From contig CP136896.1 of assembly GCA_034359265.1 (NCBI GenBank), forward strand, positions 61,267,501 through 61,331,500: 64,000 nucleotides of DNA, in the 5' to 3' direction. Source of the DNA: Canna indica (taxonomy: Eukaryota; Streptophyta; Magnoliopsida; Zingiberales; Cannaceae). The notes below the pieces were generated by a model that was not told where the DNA came from, made no database searches, and worked only from the letters and a program-made list of their open reading frames with translations. Position 1 is the stretch's first letter. The number at the start of each line of letters is the position of its first letter. This document shows positions 61,408 through 64,000 of the stretch, in pieces. A program made the translations under genes and the position numbers.

Positions 61408-61540
61408 ACTCTAATAACACTGTTGTCATTATTACATGTAACATGGAACCATGTACATGAATTAACCAGAGTTGGGTCCCAACTTTGTAACACATTATTA
61501 GGATCATTTAAATTGGTCTTGAGATAGTGCAAAGCATCAC
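61408..61540 (-). pseudogene. Captured SERK/BAK1-type LRR N-terminal exon
   Basis: A 133-nt exon with CTGCAG acceptor (61541-61546) and GTAAGT donor (61402-61407). It encodes [36 protein letters not shown] and NDNSVIRV, the leucine-rich-repeat N-terminal cap of SERK receptor kinases and their secreted LRR relatives; SERK exon 2 is also 133 nt. The usual VNPC is VNSC here. It enters at codon phase 1, so it would not be in frame directly after the citrate synthase exons, which end in phase 0. Confidence 0.93.
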
Positions 61541-62489
61541 CTGCAGACACATAACTTCAGCATGTCATACCAGTAGAAATTGAAAAAAAGCTACACACGT
61601 TTTAGTTACTTGTGTTAAAGTTGTTGCAGAAAAGGGACAGGGAAGAGAACTCTTATACTCATCCTATAAGACAAGAACTGACTGAAAAAGCCAATGGTCT
61701 AAGAGGAGTGAGGAAAAGTATGAAGAAATAAACCATGAAATGACATATAGTTTAGATGATAGCACAATTTAAAAGATGCAACATCAGTCATGTCTTTTCC
61801 AAATGCAGGAATTTACTCTACAAAATTGTCAACATCTTGCATCCCAAGATGGAGATTGCTGATCCATGATAGCCAAAAATATATATATATGTAAATTTGC
61901 TACTATTCTATAAATCTAACAGAACATGCTACACAATTGAAGCATCTAGCATTTCCCCCATCAAATATGCTAACATTAAAATGACTTGGCATATCACTGT
62001 TATTGTCTGCAGGACACCCTTAGAATCTGAATCTACAAGGAAATTTCCCCATCATTGATAAAAAAGGAACTCTCAAAACGACCATATGACCTCTAACAAA
62101 TTTATTCCCTCACCAATTTTTAAAATAAGAAAATCTAACGCCATAGCATAATTACAATTGCTACACAAGTATTGGAGCACATCAAATTTCAAAAATAGTA
62201 AAAGGAATTAAATTAGTACACCACCGCTCTCTAGAAGATGATCTTATAAGACAATATCTAATAACGAAATTGACTAAAGTCATGTTGTTCATACCAGAAT
62301 AATTAATGGAAGGTATTGCAATGTCATGTTGTTCATATCAGAATAATTAATGGAATGAATGCACTCTAGCTTAACAAAATAATGCAAGTGACTTCCACTT
62401 ATCTAAATAAAGCAAAAAAAGCAACTCAAACTTCCTTATCTAGATAAAGCAAAAAAAGCAATTCAAATAGAAATGGGTGTGAAACAAAC

Positions 62490-62825
<336 letters not shown>

Positions 62826-62929
62826 CTACAAAAAGGCCCATTCAGTACTCCTCTAATCTACAAGTATCTTATAATACAATAACAATGACCAGCACGATAA
62901 TCCACAGAAAACATCACAACATTACATAC

Positions 62930-63025
62930 CTTCCATGTTGGCAATTGTATCTTAGAGAATGGAATGAACATAAGGATGAACCATAAGAACCCACGCAACA
63001 TCAGCTCAAGCTCCACCCTTGCCAT
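62930..63025 (-). pseudogene. Start-codon exon of the chimeric captured gene
   Basis: ATG at 63023-63025 opens a 32-codon exon (MARVELELMLRGFLWFILMF..., ending LPTWK) followed by a GTATGT donor. The sequence is hydrophobic, like a signal or transmembrane segment. I do not recognise its source gene. It ends in phase 0, and the next captured exon begins in phase 0, so splicing would give a continuous frame until the stop at 62754. Upstream lies GTTTCGGCTGAAACCCTAGCC-like leader DNA (AAACCCTAGCC at 63145-63155 on the minus strand). Confidence 0.5.
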
Positions 63026-63139
63026 TTCACCCAGTGAAAGATTAGGCTCCTCCTACGGGAACAGACTCTAGAAATACATCCCCAGCACCAACAGAAAAAC
63101 CCTAGACGCAAGTAGCACTCCAGAAACATAAGATAATAA

Positions 63140-63345
63140 GTTGGCGGCTAGGGTTTCAGCCGAAGAGATCGACAGAGAGAGGCATACCGGCGAGCGGAGG
63201 TGCAGGCGGCGGGCGGTGGCAGAGATCAGAGATAGCGGGGAAGAAAGGGCAGGCGGCGCGCGCGCGCGGGGGGGCGGCAGAGATCAGAGAGAGCAGGGAG
63301 AAGGATCGCACGCGAAGGGAGGGAAGAAAAGATCAATCGTCATGA
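63140..63345 (-). promoter_or_regulatory. GC-rich leader/promoter-like segment in the CACTA element
   Basis: GC-rich, purine-biased DNA in a 65-70% AT neighbourhood, containing AAACCCTAGCC (a telobox-like motif common in plant 5' leaders) and CTCTCTCTGTCGATCTC on the minus strand. It lies just upstream of the start-codon exon and was probably captured with a host gene 5' end. The open frame seen on the plus strand here is a composition artefact. Confidence 0.45.
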
Positions 63346-63536
63346 GTGAGCGGGCGAATAAATGATCGCACGCGGCTTGAAGGGTAAAAATAGTGAATTA
63401 GTAACGTCCGCCGTCGCACATTGCAGTCGCGCGGTCACCAACCCATCGCAGAGATATTAATATTGCGACGGATGATACTGCGGTCGCAATGCCGTCGCAA
63501 ACGCATCGACCTTGCGACCACAACAAACTGCGGCCG

Positions 63537-63672
63537 TCGTAGATGACCTAATTTTTAGTTGTGTTAAAGGAAGCTATTTTGAATTTTTGATTTCACGGAT
63601 TTTACCCACCGTAGATGACCTAATTTCTAATAGTGTTAAAGGAAACTATTTTGATTTCACGGATTTTACCCA
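63537..63672. repeat. Tandem duplication across the CACTA/LINE junction
   Basis: CGTAGATGACCTAATTT...GTGTTAAAGGAA...TTTCACGGATTTTACCCA occurs twice (about 63538-63608 and 63610-63672). Each copy contains the last bases of the CACTA element plus the adjacent LINE sequence, so the duplication happened after the insertion. Confidence 0.85.
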
Positions 63673-63790
63673 AAGAGTGTCATCATTAGAAAGGTATTGA
63701 TGAATTATTTTAGCTTGGAGAGCTTGGGATTTTAACTAAAGGTCACGGTGTTAATGACCTTAAATGATGATACCTATAGCTTAGTGAATT

Positions 63791-64000
63791 TGTTCATTAT
63801 ATTTTAATTCCTTATTTTACCTAGGATTTTACCAATATTATTACTGGTTAATGAATTTCAAAGTACAACTAGTAGTAGCATTTAAGAAGTAATAACATTT
63901 CAATAAGGTCAATAACGAATGGTGTAAAAAATGCGAAATTGGCGCCCAAAAAGTGTCGGTTTTTTAAAATCGATGCTTATAATAAGCGCTGGCGCCGGTG
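63791..64000. other. Right edge, possible start of another repeat
   Basis: AT-rich to about 63930, then GGCGCC / GCGCTGGCGCC motifs resembling the subterminal DNA of the CACTA elements above. The window ends before any terminus can be seen. Confidence 0.25.

Noticed and set aside
63141..63365. Arg/Gly-rich plus-strand frame
   Set aside because: GC-rich leader DNA of the captured gene read on the wrong strand; no recognisable protein.

Overview
This is a gene-poor, repeat-dense, AT-rich segment of a flowering-plant nuclear genome. Four host genes have introns with GT-AG junctions that keep the reading frame. Their first coding exons are much GC-richer than the later ones, a 5'-3' gradient often seen in monocots (inference; the species cannot be named from the window). 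Most of the rest consists of nested transposable elements.

Layout. 1-7552: an L1-type LINE carrying an RNase H domain, split inside its reverse transcriptase by a CACTA element (2714-5173). 9850-13828 (+): mitochondrial dicarboxylate/tricarboxylate carrier, six exons. 15159-22892 (-): a CID8-13-type poly(A)-binding-protein-interacting RNA-binding protein, ten exons; it converges on the carrier gene, and a 3.8-kb hAT transposon sits in its sixth intron. 23.7-28.3 kb: MITEs and a CACTA derivative. 28759-30178 (+): TPR-like membrane protein with a 14-residue C-terminal repeat, four exons. 30.5-34.1 kb: MITEs. 35498-37448 (-): DUF616/MUCI70-like glycosyltransferase, four exons. 37.6-49 kb: dispersed repeats, 5'-truncated LINEs with clean target-site duplications, a tRNA-like SINE, MITEs and an LTR-like sequence. 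49.1-51.7 kb: a terminal-inverted-repeat segment holding a broken piece of a P-type Ca2+-ATPase gene. 52.1-55.5 kb: a minus-strand LINE interrupted by a TRIM retrotransposon with three LTRs and two internal regions. 56.1-57.7 kb: a hAT-type element with a LINE inside it. 58.3-63.8 kb: another minus-strand LINE, interrupted by two CACTA elements.

The most notable object is the CACTA element at 60494-63563. On its minus strand it carries exons captured from at least two unrelated host genes: two consecutive citrate synthase exons, one with an in-frame stop, and the 133-nt SERK/BAK1-type LRR N-terminal exon. They lie between a GC-rich 5'UTR-like leader with a start-codon exon on one side and a possible last exon on the other, so the element looks like a chimeric gene built by transduplication. 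The Ca2+-ATPase fragment at 50.1-50.8 kb is a second, independent case of host gene sequence inside a repeat. The four host genes are not functionally linked; they are ordinary housekeeping genes spread through repeat-rich DNA.
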